From: Gerris lacustris
Lineage: Eukaryota > Arthropoda > Insecta > Hemiptera > Gerridae
Direction of reading: 5' to 3'
Assembly: GCA_951217055.1 (NCBI GenBank)
Contig: OX578277.1
Span: forward strand, 113,588,514-113,652,513
DNA: 64,000 nt
This document shows positions 1 through 11,564 of the stretch, piece after piece. Both the position numbers and the translations under genes were made by a program. Position 1 is the stretch's first letter; each line of letters begins with the position of its first letter. The notes beneath the pieces were generated by a model. It saw only the letters and a program-made list of their open reading frames with translations. It had not been told where the DNA came from and did no database searches.

Positions 1-133
1 GAAGCTGTACTTGGAGTCGAGCAGTTCTGCTGGCTCAACACCGTACAGCCTGCAAAGCCTTCTGCCGCTCCTCTACACCAGCTGGTAGATAAGGATTAGG
101 ATTAAGCAGTAAGCAAGGTTAAATAAAATATTT

Positions 134-427
134 TTAAATTAAATTATATTTAAAAAAAAAAAAAACATTCATAAATAACACAATGAAAGAATACGTCCGA
201 ATTAACAATGTGGGATGGTGTACTTGCAATAATTGGCTCAAACTAACAATGTCTGGCGTGATGGGGCTGAGTTTTAAAGGCAAATCATCCTCAACGCTGG
301 ACAGTCTGTTTCTATACTTGGTTTTGAGGTATATAAGGAATGAATCAGCTGCTCCTAACAGCTGCAAATATTTATTCGGTGCGTACCACTTGACACGATC
401 TCACGTACTACAGTTTGGGAACCGCTG
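134..427 (-). pseudogene. hAT transposase C-terminal remnant with one terminal repeat
   Basis: Read on the minus strand, an open frame runs from about 400 down to 134. It contains the motif KTKYRNRL followed by an acidic VEDDL segment and a P-D-I-x-S-L stretch. This arrangement is typical of the C-terminal dimerisation region of hAT-superfamily transposases of the ZBED5/GTF2IRD2-like type. Just upstream (408-427) the minus strand reads CAGCGGTTCCCAAACTGTAG, a hAT-style terminus beginning CAG. A stop lies at 401-403, between the terminus and the frame. I infer an internally deleted element in which most of the transposase (RNase-H-like catalytic core) has been lost and the terminus is joined close to the C-terminal end. 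The matching terminus is not visible within 1-133. The frame ends in a poly-T derived stretch and is not functional. Confidence 0.6.
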
Positions 428-454
428 TTCTAAACGATTTTGTTTTTATGTCTC

Positions 455-600
455 CGAATTCAAAAATTCCAAAACAGAAATCCGTTTCAGACATCAGGGA
501 TCATTTTTGGTGTGGACTTCAACATTTTTGAGAACCGCAAATCATAAAAACAACTCGTCCGATTTTAATTAAATTTAGATGTCAGGTCCTTATTCCTCTT
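455..600 (+). repeat. Dispersed repeat family L, copy 1 (partial)
   Basis: This stretch matches 24716-24870 at clearly above-chance level (shared block beginning TCCGAxTTCAAAAATTCCAA and another with GACATCAGGGA). A third, inverted piece of the same family, matching its other half, ends the window. No coding content is recognised. Confidence 0.6.
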
Positions 601-798
601 GCTCATGCGCAACAACATTTTTTTTTTTTTCATCTGATTATTAAGAAATTTGAATGGGTTGTCGAAAGAAGCCTACAGACAGATATTTGTTCCAACCATC
701 TGCTCACATTAAGTATTTCTAATAAATAATTAATTTATGTTAAAAATGAAACATTTTGGACAAATTTTACTTTATAAAAAAGGACGGGGAAATTTAAT

Positions 799-1375
799 AC
801 ATAATAATAATAATAGTTTATTTGTATATAAAGCTTTTAGCTTTTTTACAAAGGTTTTTTTTTTTACAACTCATGAATAATAATAACAAAAAAGTAATAA
901 TTAAATAATACAGCACTAGAAAAATAAATAGTAGGAAGATGGTTTCATCTAACTACTCGTCACCAACCAGATGCATCGGCAAAAATGCTTTTCTTTGTGG
1001 CTGATAAATCGGGCATCTTAAAAATATATGCGCAAGAGTTTCCGGTTCCGTAATATTGCAAACCATACACATTTCTTTAGTTTTTATTATATAAAGAATG
1101 CCTCTGACTGTTATTTTTATACTGTCACGTCCGGATGTTGTTAGCTGTGCAAGGACTCGTTGTGTAGCGTATGTGTTGTGGTGTCTGTGTTTAAGTAGTT
1201 TGTCTCGGTGTCATTATAACTATTAAGTACTAGGTATAAACTGGAGTAGGATGTTTTCAGTATATTTAGAAAGTCTTGTTGTTCAAAAGTGGTTGAATAA
1301 TTGGAAATGATGTTGTCTATTGCTGCGTTACTAAGTGGGGAGGAGAATACTATTGAAAATCTACATTAGTTTTTT
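799..1375 (-). pseudogene. Non-LTR retrotransposon 3' end, ORF2 C-terminus with CCHC-like knuckle
   Basis: On the minus strand an open frame (about 1213 down to the TAG at 953-955) ends with a cysteine-histidine cluster. It reads C-M-V-C, then a histidine ten residues later and a cysteine after four more (HIFLRC), followed by PIYQPQRKAF. A C-terminal C-x2-C...H-x4-C knuckle followed by a P-x-Y and a basic stretch is characteristic of ORF2 proteins of several LINE clades (I, R1, LOA, Jockey-like). Downstream comes a 3' UTR and an (ATT)n tail read on the minus strand at 799-813. Related 3' tails occur at 17078-17208 and 43085-43290. The reverse transcriptase core is missing, so this is a 5'-truncated copy. 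The clade is not resolved. Confidence 0.65.
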
Positions 1376-2073
1376 CTAGGAGGCTTTTTACCTGAAATGT
1401 CCAATTATATTTTATTCTATTCTTTGTTTGTTTCTAATGAATCTAAATATATTAAACGATTAAATAGACAATAATAGGTCGTATAAGCGAAACACGATTG
1501 AAGTACGTGATAGGACGGGAGAAATCTATAATGTGCCACACTTTTCGCACACTATCTTATATAAGTTTTATTTAATTATAGAAATAATAATCAGATGTGA
1601 GATTAACTTATTTTTCGGATTTTTATTTAGTTAGAAATCCACAATGTGTAGGTAGAAACAAAAACTTGGTTTTTTTTTACAGTTTTTTATTTCCTGTCAA
1701 GATGCTATATGTTATAGATTTAGAGTTATCGGCTCTAGGTCTACCTTGAAAATCCCTCCAATTTTTAAGTGCGACTGTAGAACATAATATAATATGAAAA
1801 TTAAATATGAAAATTATATATAAATAAATAAAATAAACTTTTGCTTTGACAATGTTTATTGTTTATTGTTGATGTTTATTTTTATTCTGTTTGCAAATGA
1901 AATGAAGTTAGTTTAGTTTTGTTTCATTTCTATAGTTATTTGTTTAGTCGAGGAAATCACGTTACGTAATAGTTTGGTTTGTATAAAACTAAGTTAGAAA
2001 CATGATAATATTACACAAGGTATATCTGGTATTAGATTTACTTGTACGCGAATAAAGATACAATCATATGATT
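1376..2073. other. AT-rich stretch without recognisable gene
   Basis: Only short frames and homopolymer runs are seen. There is no similarity to other parts of the window that I could detect and no splice-site-bounded coding segment. Confidence 0.4.
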
Positions 2074-2391
2074 CTATTTTACTGCTCTGCTCGGGAGATT
2101 CTCCGCGGTATACACTTTCCGCTTCCTTATAGTAAATCTGCGTCTCGAGTCTCTATACGTGATATCGTCTAACCACACGTACTTAAATCGTGATCTACTT
2201 ATATAGGTCGGTTGGTTCTGCGTGCTTAGTACAGACTTGATTTTCCTCCGTATAAAGTCCTGGCTTGCAAGTGCTTGATTCTCTTGCCTTTTCTTTGTGC
2301 TTCGACAGTAGAACCGTGTTACGTTCAATGTTCGACATCCATTCCAACATTCCTCCCTCCATCGCTTCCTCCCACGCTTAATTCCCGTCAA
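2074..2391 (-). CDS. Uncharacterised 105-codon open frame, possibly a transposon remnant
   Basis: The minus-strand frame is open for about 105 codons, is less AT-rich than its flanks, and encodes a very basic protein (many Arg/Lys). It has a tryptophan-containing RKRWREEC segment near the start and ends in an ordinary TAG. A TAG also lies just upstream, and no ATG is well placed. I do not recognise the family. Base composition and length suggest a coding origin, either a diverged transposon ORF or an exon of a host gene. No convincing splice sites were identified at the edges. It could also be chance. Confidence 0.2.
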   Translation of the reverse strand: MTGIKRGRKRWREECWNGCRTLNVTRFYCRSTKKRQENQALASQDFIRRKIKSVLSTQNQPTYISRSRFKYVWLDDITYRDSRRRFTIRKRKVYTAENLPSRAVK

Positions 2392-2745
2392 AGATAACTT
2401 CGTCTACCTTATTTTTCTCTCTCCTATATCATACTGAGATTTTCTTTCCACAATTTTTTTCTGGATGATACAGAGAAAAGTGAATAAAGTAATAAAAAAG
2501 AAAAATAATATTATCTGGCAAATCTATTTTTTGACAAATAACGACATATTCAGTTATCACACGCCCCCGCCCACTCACCCACATATACACATATATACAG
2601 TGTGCTCACGGATTGATTGCATGTGGGGTTGTAAATGTCAAAAAAGTTTCGAGTTTAATTTAAGCTTCTGGTCATCAGCCTTGCTTGTCGCCTAAAAACT
2701 AAGAAGTTGAAAAAATTGGTCCTATTAAGTAATGTATGGGGGGGG
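2392..2745. other. No gene seen; short low-complexity tracts
   Basis: Holds a C-rich segment with CA/TA alternation near 2562-2600 and a poly-G run at about 2738-2750. Nothing coding is supported. Confidence 0.4.
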
Positions 2746-2930
2746 GGGGGTGTAATGTAAAATTGGAATTTTAGGACGGGAAAAGATTCTAACATCACCT
2801 ATTTGATGAGACGAACATTTTTTACTCGTTTAATGTTTTAGTAAAACCAATAGTGACACCACTATGAAGTGATAAAGATTGTCAAATCGATGATTAGTTT
2901 ATAAAATTTTCAAAAGGTGCAATGCAAATT
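2746..2930 (+). repeat. Partial copy of TIR repeat family E
   Basis: Matches the interior of the complete family E element at 57421-58107 and the copy at 18820-19330. The shared block contains TAAAATTGGAATTTTAGGAC and the following TAxTAAAG segments. Both termini are missing. Confidence 0.55.
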
Positions 2931-3210
2931 TCAGACTTATTATTGGCCCTCCACTTATAAGTTCTCCGAGTTATTCCCTTCTAAGTTTTGTTTGATCGAT
3001 TCCCTATTTTCTTTAATTACTATCATACATTTTAATTACCTTGATTCAATGTTTATATTTAATGACGCCTCGCTCCCCGGTAAACAGTCCTCCTCAAACA
3101 GCGATTGAACTTCGTCTTGGAGCATAAGAAATTACTGCCACAGAGATTTAATTAATTCTAGAATATATTTCATTTAATGAAATCAGTCGACATAAATATA
3201 GGATATTATT

Positions 3211-3586
3211 AGGTTTGTTCCAACCACTCTTCAAACTGGTTTGGAACTGTCTGACGCATGCGCATTTGGAAAAAAAGCGTTCCAACGAGCCCAAACTCAA
3301 ACTCTGACTGACTCTGACTGTTAATCGGCTGTTCCAACCACGCTCTGATTAAATCACGGATTAGTTTGGAACCAGTCAGAGCAGTCAGCGATCGGCGGCA
3401 GGGACTAGTAGTTTGGGATTGAGTTTGGGTGAACAGAAAGGTAACCTTCCGCTTCATTGTTTTGGTTTTGATTTCGCTCGCCTATTATTCTCCTTTCTTG
3501 CGAATCAACTCTTCTTTTTAAAATGTTTTTGTGCAAATGCGACTATGAATGTTTGTTCATATAATGGCATTTTCTAGATATTTCTG

Positions 3587-3620
<34 letters not shown>

Positions 3621-4238
3621 ACCTATTTTCCAAGATGGGCTTTTGATACTTATTCCATTTTCAAACAAATATCGAAAGAATCCGATTTATTTTCGCAATA
3701 TTTCTTTCGTTAACTGGACTAAGATAATATTTGTTTTTTAAAACAAAAGAGCATTTAGGATTATATCAATAAAAATAGGAGTGTGCCGTGAGTCTACTAA
3801 AACTGGCTCACCTCAGAAAGCCCGAAAATTGTGAATTGCGTAAATCGAAATGAAATCGTGAATTCAAGTATTAAATAAACATTTCTAAAATGTGTGCATG
3901 TATTTTGGTCTCTATGAGTATGTAGGTTTTACTTCCAACTTTTGAGCTTAATTGGCATTAGAAAAATTGACTCATCCATCATCCATATCTTTAATATTAA
4001 TAAGTTTAGGTATTTTTGATAGCACAGGAACGCAAAATCACATAAACGATCAACTCTACAAATTGTTCTGATAACAGTACTAAAACCTACCACAACAAAC
4101 AGTTTGGTTCGAGAAAGGAGCGTTCCAACAAAAACGAAATCACAAATCAATTCCCAACGGTCAATGATCGCGCATGCGCATTACGTCAGTCACGGACTAA
4201 TCCGAAACTGATTCGGAACTGGTGGTTGGAACAAACCT
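3211..4238. mobile_element. Non-autonomous TIR element (family K), about 1.03 kb
   Basis: The left end reads AGGTTTGTTCCAACCAC. The right end, read inward on the other strand, also begins AGGTTTGTTCCAACCAC, giving a perfect 17-bp terminal inverted repeat. Sub-terminal regions on both sides contain GCATGCGCAT-type motifs and repeats of CTGACTG and GGTTTGGAAC. Flanks allow a 3-bp ATT duplication, but this is ambiguous. The interior holds a 30-plus A run (about 3589-3617) and no transposase. The same terminus occurs singly at 33467-33484 inside another element. Confidence 0.75.
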
Positions 4239-4639
4239 ATTATGTATATATGTTAAATGTTTTGTAAACTAACATTCGATCGTTGCCCGTTTCTTCTGCA
4301 ACTATTTATAAAATAACTTGCTTTGTTTAATTTCTATTTCTGTCTTTTCAAAACTAATAAATTTCTTGATATCTTCATAAATCAGTATAATTTATTATAT
4401 ATACCCCTTAAATGTATACATATATATACATATTTGTATATGTATATACTAACTCAGCTCTGTTTATTAAACAAAACTTTTAACTGGTCTTCATTTAATA
4501 TTTAGAAACCCACTCCGCAGCAATTAGTTCCAACAGTAATCAACTTAATTACTTTTTTCATTTCCATATAGACACTTAACTATCACTCTCTCTAAACTCA
4601 CACACACGTACACATATATATTCTACCATTTGAAGGCTT

Positions 4640-5465
4640 TGTTATCTCTTATCGCTAGAGATAACCATTATCACTAGTAGCTCAGTTTTATATCTTCCTT
4701 CCTAAAATTATAAGTTGAGATGTGGAAGGAAAAAGTAATTATTTAATTTGCTCTCGTCGAATAACAAATATAGAAGCTTTTCTTTAGATGATATTCAGAA
4801 GTAAATTCCAGTCAATCGTCTAAAAACTTTTCCACTGAACCAGAGCAAATCTTTGCTGCTCTCTAGCCTGCAAACTGCATTTAAAATAATTTTCTGGTCT
4901 AAGTGTAAATAAACTATGATATTCTTTAATCACTAATTAATAGCTTTATTTTGGTTAATAATAAAATTCATGAAAATTAAAGTAAATAAACGACATTTAA
5001 TTTTGATATTTGTTGTTTGAAGGAATCATTTTGGTTATTTCTGTTTCACTAAATCCTTCTGAAACCACTCAAGTGAAAATAACCAAATTCGTTCTACAAT
5101 CTGAACATCATTTTTACTTTTTACTCTTATGTTAAAAACGATGTTCCATATAAATGATAATATGAATAGAATCCAACATCAAAGCGTTAAAAATCCTACG
5201 AAAATCCAAGAAACAGGATTCAATAGAATTGCAAGATATTTTTAATATCAATTATCATAATTTAATCACTCAAGAGTAATATTTTAAAAAAAAGAAGAAA
5301 CACTTCTATAATAATTTTCACAGAGACCTATATTCTGTAATTGATAAAACATTGTTATCTGTTATCGCTAGAATTATGGCTTATCACTAGAAGATGAATT
5401 TTTAATATTTTATCTTAAAATTATAAGTTTATTTGTTAAAGGAAATACTAATTATTTAGTTTGCT
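4640..5465 (+). repeat. Composite dispersed repeat X/Y, left part
   Basis: 4640-4890 and 5340-5465 are related to each other and to 8095-8350 (shared TTGTTATCTxTTATCGCTAG block). 4905-5300 matches 19440-19840 on the opposite strand over nearly its whole length. The repeat is interrupted at 5465 by the hAT-like element and resumes at 7771. No coding capacity is seen. Confidence 0.7.
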
Positions 5466-6383
5466 CAGCGCCGGTGCTACACTTTTGGCCGCCACAGGCA
5501 AGACGGTTTTTGGCTGCCCCTTTGAAATTGGAAATGTTTGTACCGGGGGGGGGGGGGGGGGTGAAAGAAGGGTGATTTTTTGGGGCTTTCTTTACATTTG
5601 TTTGGGTTATTACACAAAAAATAACTAGAAAGATTTAAATTTTTTGTTGGGTTCTTTCGGGGAACCTTTAACGACCTCCAGACAAAGTCAAAGAAATGAT
5701 AATAATTGTTCTCGGTTTGGTTTCGCCTATACGGACCCTAAAAATGGATATACATAGTTGGCCTATAAGATTGTAAGCCTTAATATTTTACTATTTAATC
5801 TAAAATATTCCTATTTTATGTTAGTAAAAATAGTATTGATATTATAAAAAATAAGTAGGCCTAAACTGTCACTGGGACATGGCTATGTAACTGAATTTTG
5901 GGATGTCTAAAATTTTATAATATTAATATAATTTGAGGAAAAAAATATAATATTTAAATATAAAATCATACATAAATAATTATTTTTTTCTGGGGCCCTG
6001 AAATTTTCTATGGCCATATTTTTTATATTATCCTTAGTGGACATTATATTGTGAATTATAAATGGAACATGCCTCCTCTGATACTATATTTTAGATTAGA
6101 TTAAAAAGTAAATTTTTACTAATAAGCCAACTTTTGTTAAATTCGGACAGTCTCGTCTTTTTTTGTTCTTGAGGTATAACAACTTAACGTATTTTCAACA
6201 TTTTAAAATAAAATAATTTTTCCACTTTCAATCGCTCGAACAAAGACAGAGGGCAGAACAAAGTCTATTTAATATAACCTGGCTGCTTTTTAAAATAGTG
6301 CATGTCACTATTATTTAGCTATAATAGATATTGAGTAATAAAGTAAAGTAGGCTATTTTTAAAAACTCAATATTAGAGGAAGG

Positions 6384-6633
6384 GTACTTCTTTAGACAGT
6401 TACTCCCCTAAGTTGCTTTAGAATAAAAATATCTTTGACTAAATAACTATTAAGAAAAAAAGAGATGTTTAGTCCAATGTAGTTTGGGACCAAGGAATAT
6501 ACCATTTCTGTTTTTATAAGGGGTGTAACAGTCTAAAGAAGAACATTCCGTACACCTTCTTTAGATTGTTACTCCCCTCTGTTTTTTTTATAAGGGGAGA
6601 AACAAACTAAAAACTAAAGAAGTGCCAGAGGAA
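6384..6633. mobile_element. MITE family G, copy 1
   Basis: About 250 bp with imperfect terminal inverted repeats. The left starts near TACTTCTTTAGACAGTTACT and the right is its approximate complement ending near 6633. The interior has the same TTACTCCCCT motif in both orientations. A second copy in opposite orientation lies at 11013-11262. Confidence 0.7.
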
Positions 6634-6668
6634 GACACCTATATAACAGAACTGAGCTTTATATTTTT

Positions 6669-7257
6669 ACTTTCTCATATAATGAGAAAGTAAAAATATT
6701 TGTGATGGGACAAAAATTATATCTTGAAATTTTGATAAATTTACACGTTTTGAGGTCCGCTGAGTCTAAAAAAGCGGTTTTTAAAAAATGTCTGTCTCTT
6801 GTCTGTCCTCTGTCGTCTGTGCAGACGAGAAAATTTGGTGTATACATGTTCAGAAAAATCATACCCCTAAATGAATTTTAGCTCCAAATTTGGAGCCGCT
6901 ACCCCCCAAAAAAAACTCTGAAAAAAACGTGTAAAAAATTATGTTTGGAAAAGGGTTCCGACGATTTTGATTAAAAAAAACTAAAATATAGTCCATTTAA
7001 ATACGAATCTAACGATATAAGCCGTTTTCCATGGAAAAATCTAGTTCCTGAGAAAATAGCTTTAACCGCAGACGGAGAGAGGCCAGGATCGATTCCCCGC
7101 CGAGGAGAAGTTATTTTTAAATTTTGATGAAAATGTTAAATAATAATTAAATGTACCTACTAAAACTAATAAATGGAAAATACTGGGCTAAGTAATTATG
7201 AACTCGTATATATATTATATGAAAACCTTTTCTGATTTGTCTCAGACCGATTTTTAT
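6669..7257 (+). mobile_element. Repeat family B copy 1 (ACTTTCTC family)
   Basis: Starts ACTTTCTCATAT and ends shortly after ATATATTATATGAAAA and the block ending CCGATTTTT. Other copies keep ATATGAGAAAGT near the right end, so the ends are partly inverted repeats. Each copy carries a segment resembling an RNA polymerase III B box. Nested in the hAT-like element. Frames on the minus strand are by-products of the repeat and differ between copies. Confidence 0.7.
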
Positions 7258-7770
7258 TTTATTAGGATTAGGAGAGATACATACTTATAAAAATTAACAA
7301 ATTAAGGGAAGGGTAGAAAATATAACAAGGGGTAAGAAAAGAGTTAAGTGAATAAATAAAAAAAGATATGAGGTGTAATGGAAAAGACTTAAGGAGGGTT
7401 ACGAGAGAAAAAAAAATACATACATAGATAAATATATTGTACTCATATAATAGCAAAGACAGCCGATATTTTTTTTTAGGAATAAAAAGAAATAACACCG
7501 GTGTAACCGAGAATTAAACCCGAAATACGATTAGCTCGGCTACTAACTAAAGCAGCACCTGATAAGGTAATGTCTAGGGGTGTTATTACTAGGGTTCCAT
7601 CTCTATCTGCCTACTCAGTACGGGGGTTACGCACATTATTATCGTTTTGCTACTATAGATTTTGTTTTTCAATTTATTAAATAAAACAAACTGAGGGTGT
7701 CATCGGCCGCCCCCTGAATTTGGCCGCCACAGGCGGCCGCCTGCTCTGCCTGTGCGTAGCGCCGGCGCTG

Positions 7771-8845
7771 AGTTTGCTCGTATAATATAGAAGTTTTTCC
7801 TTGAATGATATTCAGAGGGGAATTGCAGCAAATAGAGTGACAAACCTTTCCCAGAAGAGCAGTAAAACGTTGCTGTTCAGATCTCTTTTTGCAGTTAAAA
7901 AAAAGAAACGGAAACTTACGAAAACAAACAACTAAAAAAGTGGGTAAGAGTAAAATAACCTGATAGCTTGATCCCCTCCTAGACCTGTTCAAATTATGAG
8001 CGTTATGAATACGATCTCCTGATCATATCACTTATTTTTGGAGGAGTGGATTAGCGGATCATTATAAAAACCATTTCCAAAACGATGTGTGAACGTAGTA
8101 ATTGTTATCTGTTATCGCTAGAAATAAGTCTTATCATTAGAAGATGTATTTTTAATCTTTTCTCCTAAAATTCTAAGTTTAGATGTTAAAGGAAATACTA
8201 ATTATTTAGTTTGCTTCTGTCGAGTTATATATTCTTGGATAATATTCAGAGGGGAATTGCAGCCAATGAATGACAAACTTTTTCCAGAAGAGGATTAAAA
8301 CTTTGCAGTTCAGATCTCTTGCCTGCAAACTCGACATCTCTGTCAGCATAATTATCTGCTGAAATTGGACCAATTACCAACGACTCCTCTACGTCGGGTT
8401 TGTCTCAGTGAAGCTCTTGCCCTCTTTGCTATTCTAAACTAACTGGATTTTTAAACTAACTGATCAGTGCTTTGTACTTGTTCAGTTTTAAGCTAACGAA
8501 CCAAACCAGAGTCATTATGTTTAATAACCTCAAACTGGATCAACTCCCCCTTTATAATTACTAGTATCACCGAACTCATTACTTGTTTAAAGAACTTATT
8601 TATTATAAATAAATAAGTTTTGCCAGTTAGAAAACTCGACTAATTGCTACGGCCGTCACTTCTCTACTCTGCGGTAATAACTTGCCTTTAATAAGGGGCC
8701 TCTGAAACTTGATGGAAAAGTTTCATTCCTTCACTCTGTATCCATTGAAATTGATTTTTCCTTTACCTAGTTTAATAATGCCAAATAATTGTTTATTGCA
8801 TTAATTACCTAACATTATTATAATAAAACAAAATTGTTCCAGGGA
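7771..8845 (+). repeat. Composite dispersed repeat X, right part
   Basis: Resumes the repeat interrupted at 5465. From about 7880 to 8840 it matches 17463-18415 on the opposite strand at roughly 90 percent or better by eye, making an inverted pair about 10 kb apart. It contains two tandem-like versions of the same sub-unit (7771-7880 and 8200-8330). No gene is seen. Confidence 0.75.
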
Positions 8846-8865
8846 TAATGAATAAAAAAACACGA

Positions 8866-9075
8866 ACGTTGCGCGCGAACTCTTGGGCGGATAACGCTGT
8901 CCAACGAACTTAGTCTGAGCATTAGTAAAAGGAACATGTACATGTACAGCAAGTTTCAACTAAATTGGTCAATTTTTAATTTAAGTCATCATCGGACACG
9001 TAATCGTTACTGATAGACAGACAAAATTCATAATATTTTGTTAAATGTAAGAAGCTTTCTTGCGCTCACTTCAAA
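8866..9075 (-). repeat. Partial copy of TIR repeat family E
   Basis: Matches the left half of the family E element at 57421-58107 in inverted orientation. This includes the segment with repeated CGCGC/GCGAAC and the CAGACAGA run. Confidence 0.55.
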
Positions 9076-10985
9076 AAAAGTCTAACGACTCGAAGGGTAT
9101 TTGGTTAATTTTAAAATGGTGTATCTGTGAAGCTTCCTTGTTTAAAAAAAGTTGGCAACACTGGTTATAAACAGAACATCTGGGGTAGTTGTTATTGTGT
9201 GTATAGTTGTTCATTGTATTTGTATATTTTATTTATAGATTAAAACCTAACTGTAGGAAAAAAATTAATTTGCAAAGCTTAATGTGTCTTTTCTGCACTC
9301 CATAAACCATTCCACCTTCGCCTGCAGCTTGTGCGTAATTATTTATTTCGAGTGCATCAAAGTGCCACTTTGCGCACTAGTTGCACAAATAATTATTTCT
9401 TTGTTGTTGACATTCCTAAGTTGCAACAATATTTTATTTGTCATCTGATAAGATACCATGTGAAATTGACAGTATTACCAGTAACGTGACTTAAACTATA
9501 GGATATCTGGAGGACAAGGTCTCTTGGCTCATCCCGTGGATGGAAGGAAGTTTGCTTTTGGACACCTTATGACTGACCACTCTGCTCTTGTAACGTCCAA
9601 GGTTCTTTCATAGCAGGTCCAGTAGGAACAGTTGTAGGACATAATGTTGGATGCTAAAAATGTAAATTTTTAGAATAGTGAACAATCGTGACAATGCTCA
9701 TAAGTGTAAACCAGGTATAAGCTATGGTAAATGGGGTTGAGCTATGAGTGTTTGGGCATTTATCATCTCTACCAAACCTATACATTTACTGTTGCTCTTA
9801 TGATATCTTGGATTACATTTATAATTGTGGTTTCTAATAACCAATAGTACGATTGAAGCAAGCACTTAGCTCAAGTACTCTTGTAGAGAAGTAAGTTTAT
9901 AACAAAATTAAAAACAGTCTAATTCCGTTTAACTTTGCTCCCGCTAAGTCTTTTTTCAACTCAATTCGTACAAAGTCAACTCTCTCTTGAGAAGATTCGA
10001 ATAAAAAAAGCTCTTAAGTCTAAAAGTCTAAGAATACAAGTGGAGGAGGCAGAGGAAAGCACTTTTCACCAAGATAAACCTTTTATAATTCGGCCGAGTT
10101 TTCCGACCAGGTTCTCTCTATCCGGTCTCTCTATGCGTAACAAGGACTTTTTAAAACAATTAATGGTCATGGTTCCAGCCGTCGGGATTTAATCCGTTAC
10201 GATAGCTTGTAACTCCATTAGTTCTGAACCGGGATCAATATCCCGACCCAGGAGTCTTCATCGGTATTCTCAAAGTGAACTGCCAACTTTTCTTTTATCT
10301 GCAAATATCATTTTCAATTTCCTTTCTTATTTCCAATTCCTCTAGACTCCCCATTCCCCCCTCCTTCCCTCCCCCCTTCCTTTTCCCTAACAGCCATATA
10401 TTTACATATCCTTTTCTACTCGTCAAGACCTTTAAATTAGTTTATAATATGTCATGCTGATTAAAAACTTTTGGTTTAGTCCACAATTTTGGCCACCATC
10501 TTAAATATTTAGTGTGGAATTGACAAAATACTTTACAGTTATCACAAATTCCGAATTTCGTTCAAATTCATAAATTTTTACGCCACTTATCGTTAGACAA
10601 ACAAATACACGCTCTGTTTTATTTCCAACATAATTCAATATACTTATTTAGTCCGATAATAATTATTTTATTGCTTGGTGAGGGCCTTTGGTAGATATTA
10701 GGTTTTTTCCAACTAAATAATGTACCGTCTGCGGGATCGGTAAGTGCATGCGCAATGGATGCTAGCCGTTTCAACCTGACTTGTGACAGTGTTTCGTACC
10801 GTCCTCCAAACTGTTCCAACCCGCGCAGGGATCGTTTGCGAACCGTTTACTGTACGGTTGAAACGATCAACTCTCAGTTTTAATAACTGTCTTCAAAATG
10901 AACCTTGCCATGAGAAACGTCAAACAATCTCAATGTTAACGACTCAATTAATAAAGCCCTCAATCAAAGCACGTTCTCACTGTGG
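9076..10985. other. No recognisable gene; one 85-codon frame and a pyrimidine tract
   Basis: A plus-strand frame at 9935-10192 is open for 85 codons but has no recognised motif, and its codon use looks like its surroundings. A C/T-rich tract occupies about 10340-10395. Around 10740-10880 there are short inverted CGTTTCAACC motifs that may be the remains of a MITE. The rest is AT-rich and not visibly repeated in the window. Confidence 0.4.
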
Positions 10986-11012
10986 ATTATTCATATCTGC
11001 CACCATTGTTAT

Positions 11013-11262
11013 AAGTCACTTCTTTAGATTGTTACTCCCCTTATAAAAAACAGAGGAGGAGTAACAATTTAAAGAAGGTATACGCAATGTTCTTATTTAG
11101 ACTGTTACTCCCCTTATCAAAACAGAAGTGTGATATTCCTTTGTCCCAAAGTACATTGGACTAAACATCCCTTTTTCTTAATAGTTATTTACTCTGTCAT
11201 TTTTACTCTAAAAAAAACATAGGGGAGTAACAATCTAATGAAGTACCTCTGAAAATATCGAA
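11013..11262. mobile_element. MITE family G, copy 2
   Basis: An inverted relative of 6384-6633, with the same TTACTCCCCT-containing ends (left near CACTTCTTTAGATTGTTACT). It lies directly beside a truncated family B copy, just as copy 1 does. Confidence 0.7.
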
Positions 11263-11264
11263 TT

Positions 11265-11545
11265 TGACATGAAAAACATAGAAAAAAAATTCTCGAAAAC
11301 GGTCCCGATGATTTTGACTAAATGATTCTAAAATGTAGTCCATTTAAGTACGAATCCAACGATACAAGCCGTTTTCCCGGGAAAAATCTAGTTCCTGAAA
11401 AAATAGCTTAAAACGCGGATGGAGAGAGCCCAGCGAGAAGATTCGATTCCCCACCCAGGAGAAGTTATTTTTATGATAAATTTTGATGAAATGTTCAATA
11501 ATAATTAAATGTACATGAATAAATGGAAAACACTGGGCTAATTAA
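11265..11545 (+). repeat. Repeat family B, 5'-truncated copy
   Basis: Matches the right half of family B (block with TTCTCGAAAACGGTxCCGA, then the B-box-like GATTCGATTCCCC at about 11429 and the CACTGGGCTAA block). The first half is absent. Confidence 0.65.
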
Positions 11546-11564
11546 TTATCGTACAAATATATAC

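Larger units (their letters stand above)
5466..7770. mobile_element. hAT-like non-autonomous element, 2.3 kb, with 8-bp target duplication
   Basis: The element begins CAGCGCCGGTGCTAC at 5466. Read from its right end on the other strand it begins CAGCGCCGGCGCTAC. It is flanked by the direct repeat AGTTTGCT (5458-5465 and 7771-7778). An 8-bp target duplication with termini starting CAG is the hAT signature. A GGCCGCCACAGGC motif lies just inside each end. A poly-G run is at about 5547-5562. The interior carries two other elements (6384-6633 and 6669-7257) and no transposase frame, so movement would need a transposase supplied in trans. Removing it restores continuity of the surrounding X repeat. 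Confidence 0.85.

Noticed and set aside
9935..10192. 85-codon frame as a gene
   Set aside because: No recognisable motif, composition like surroundings, no supporting splice or promoter signals. Mentioned only inside the stretch description.
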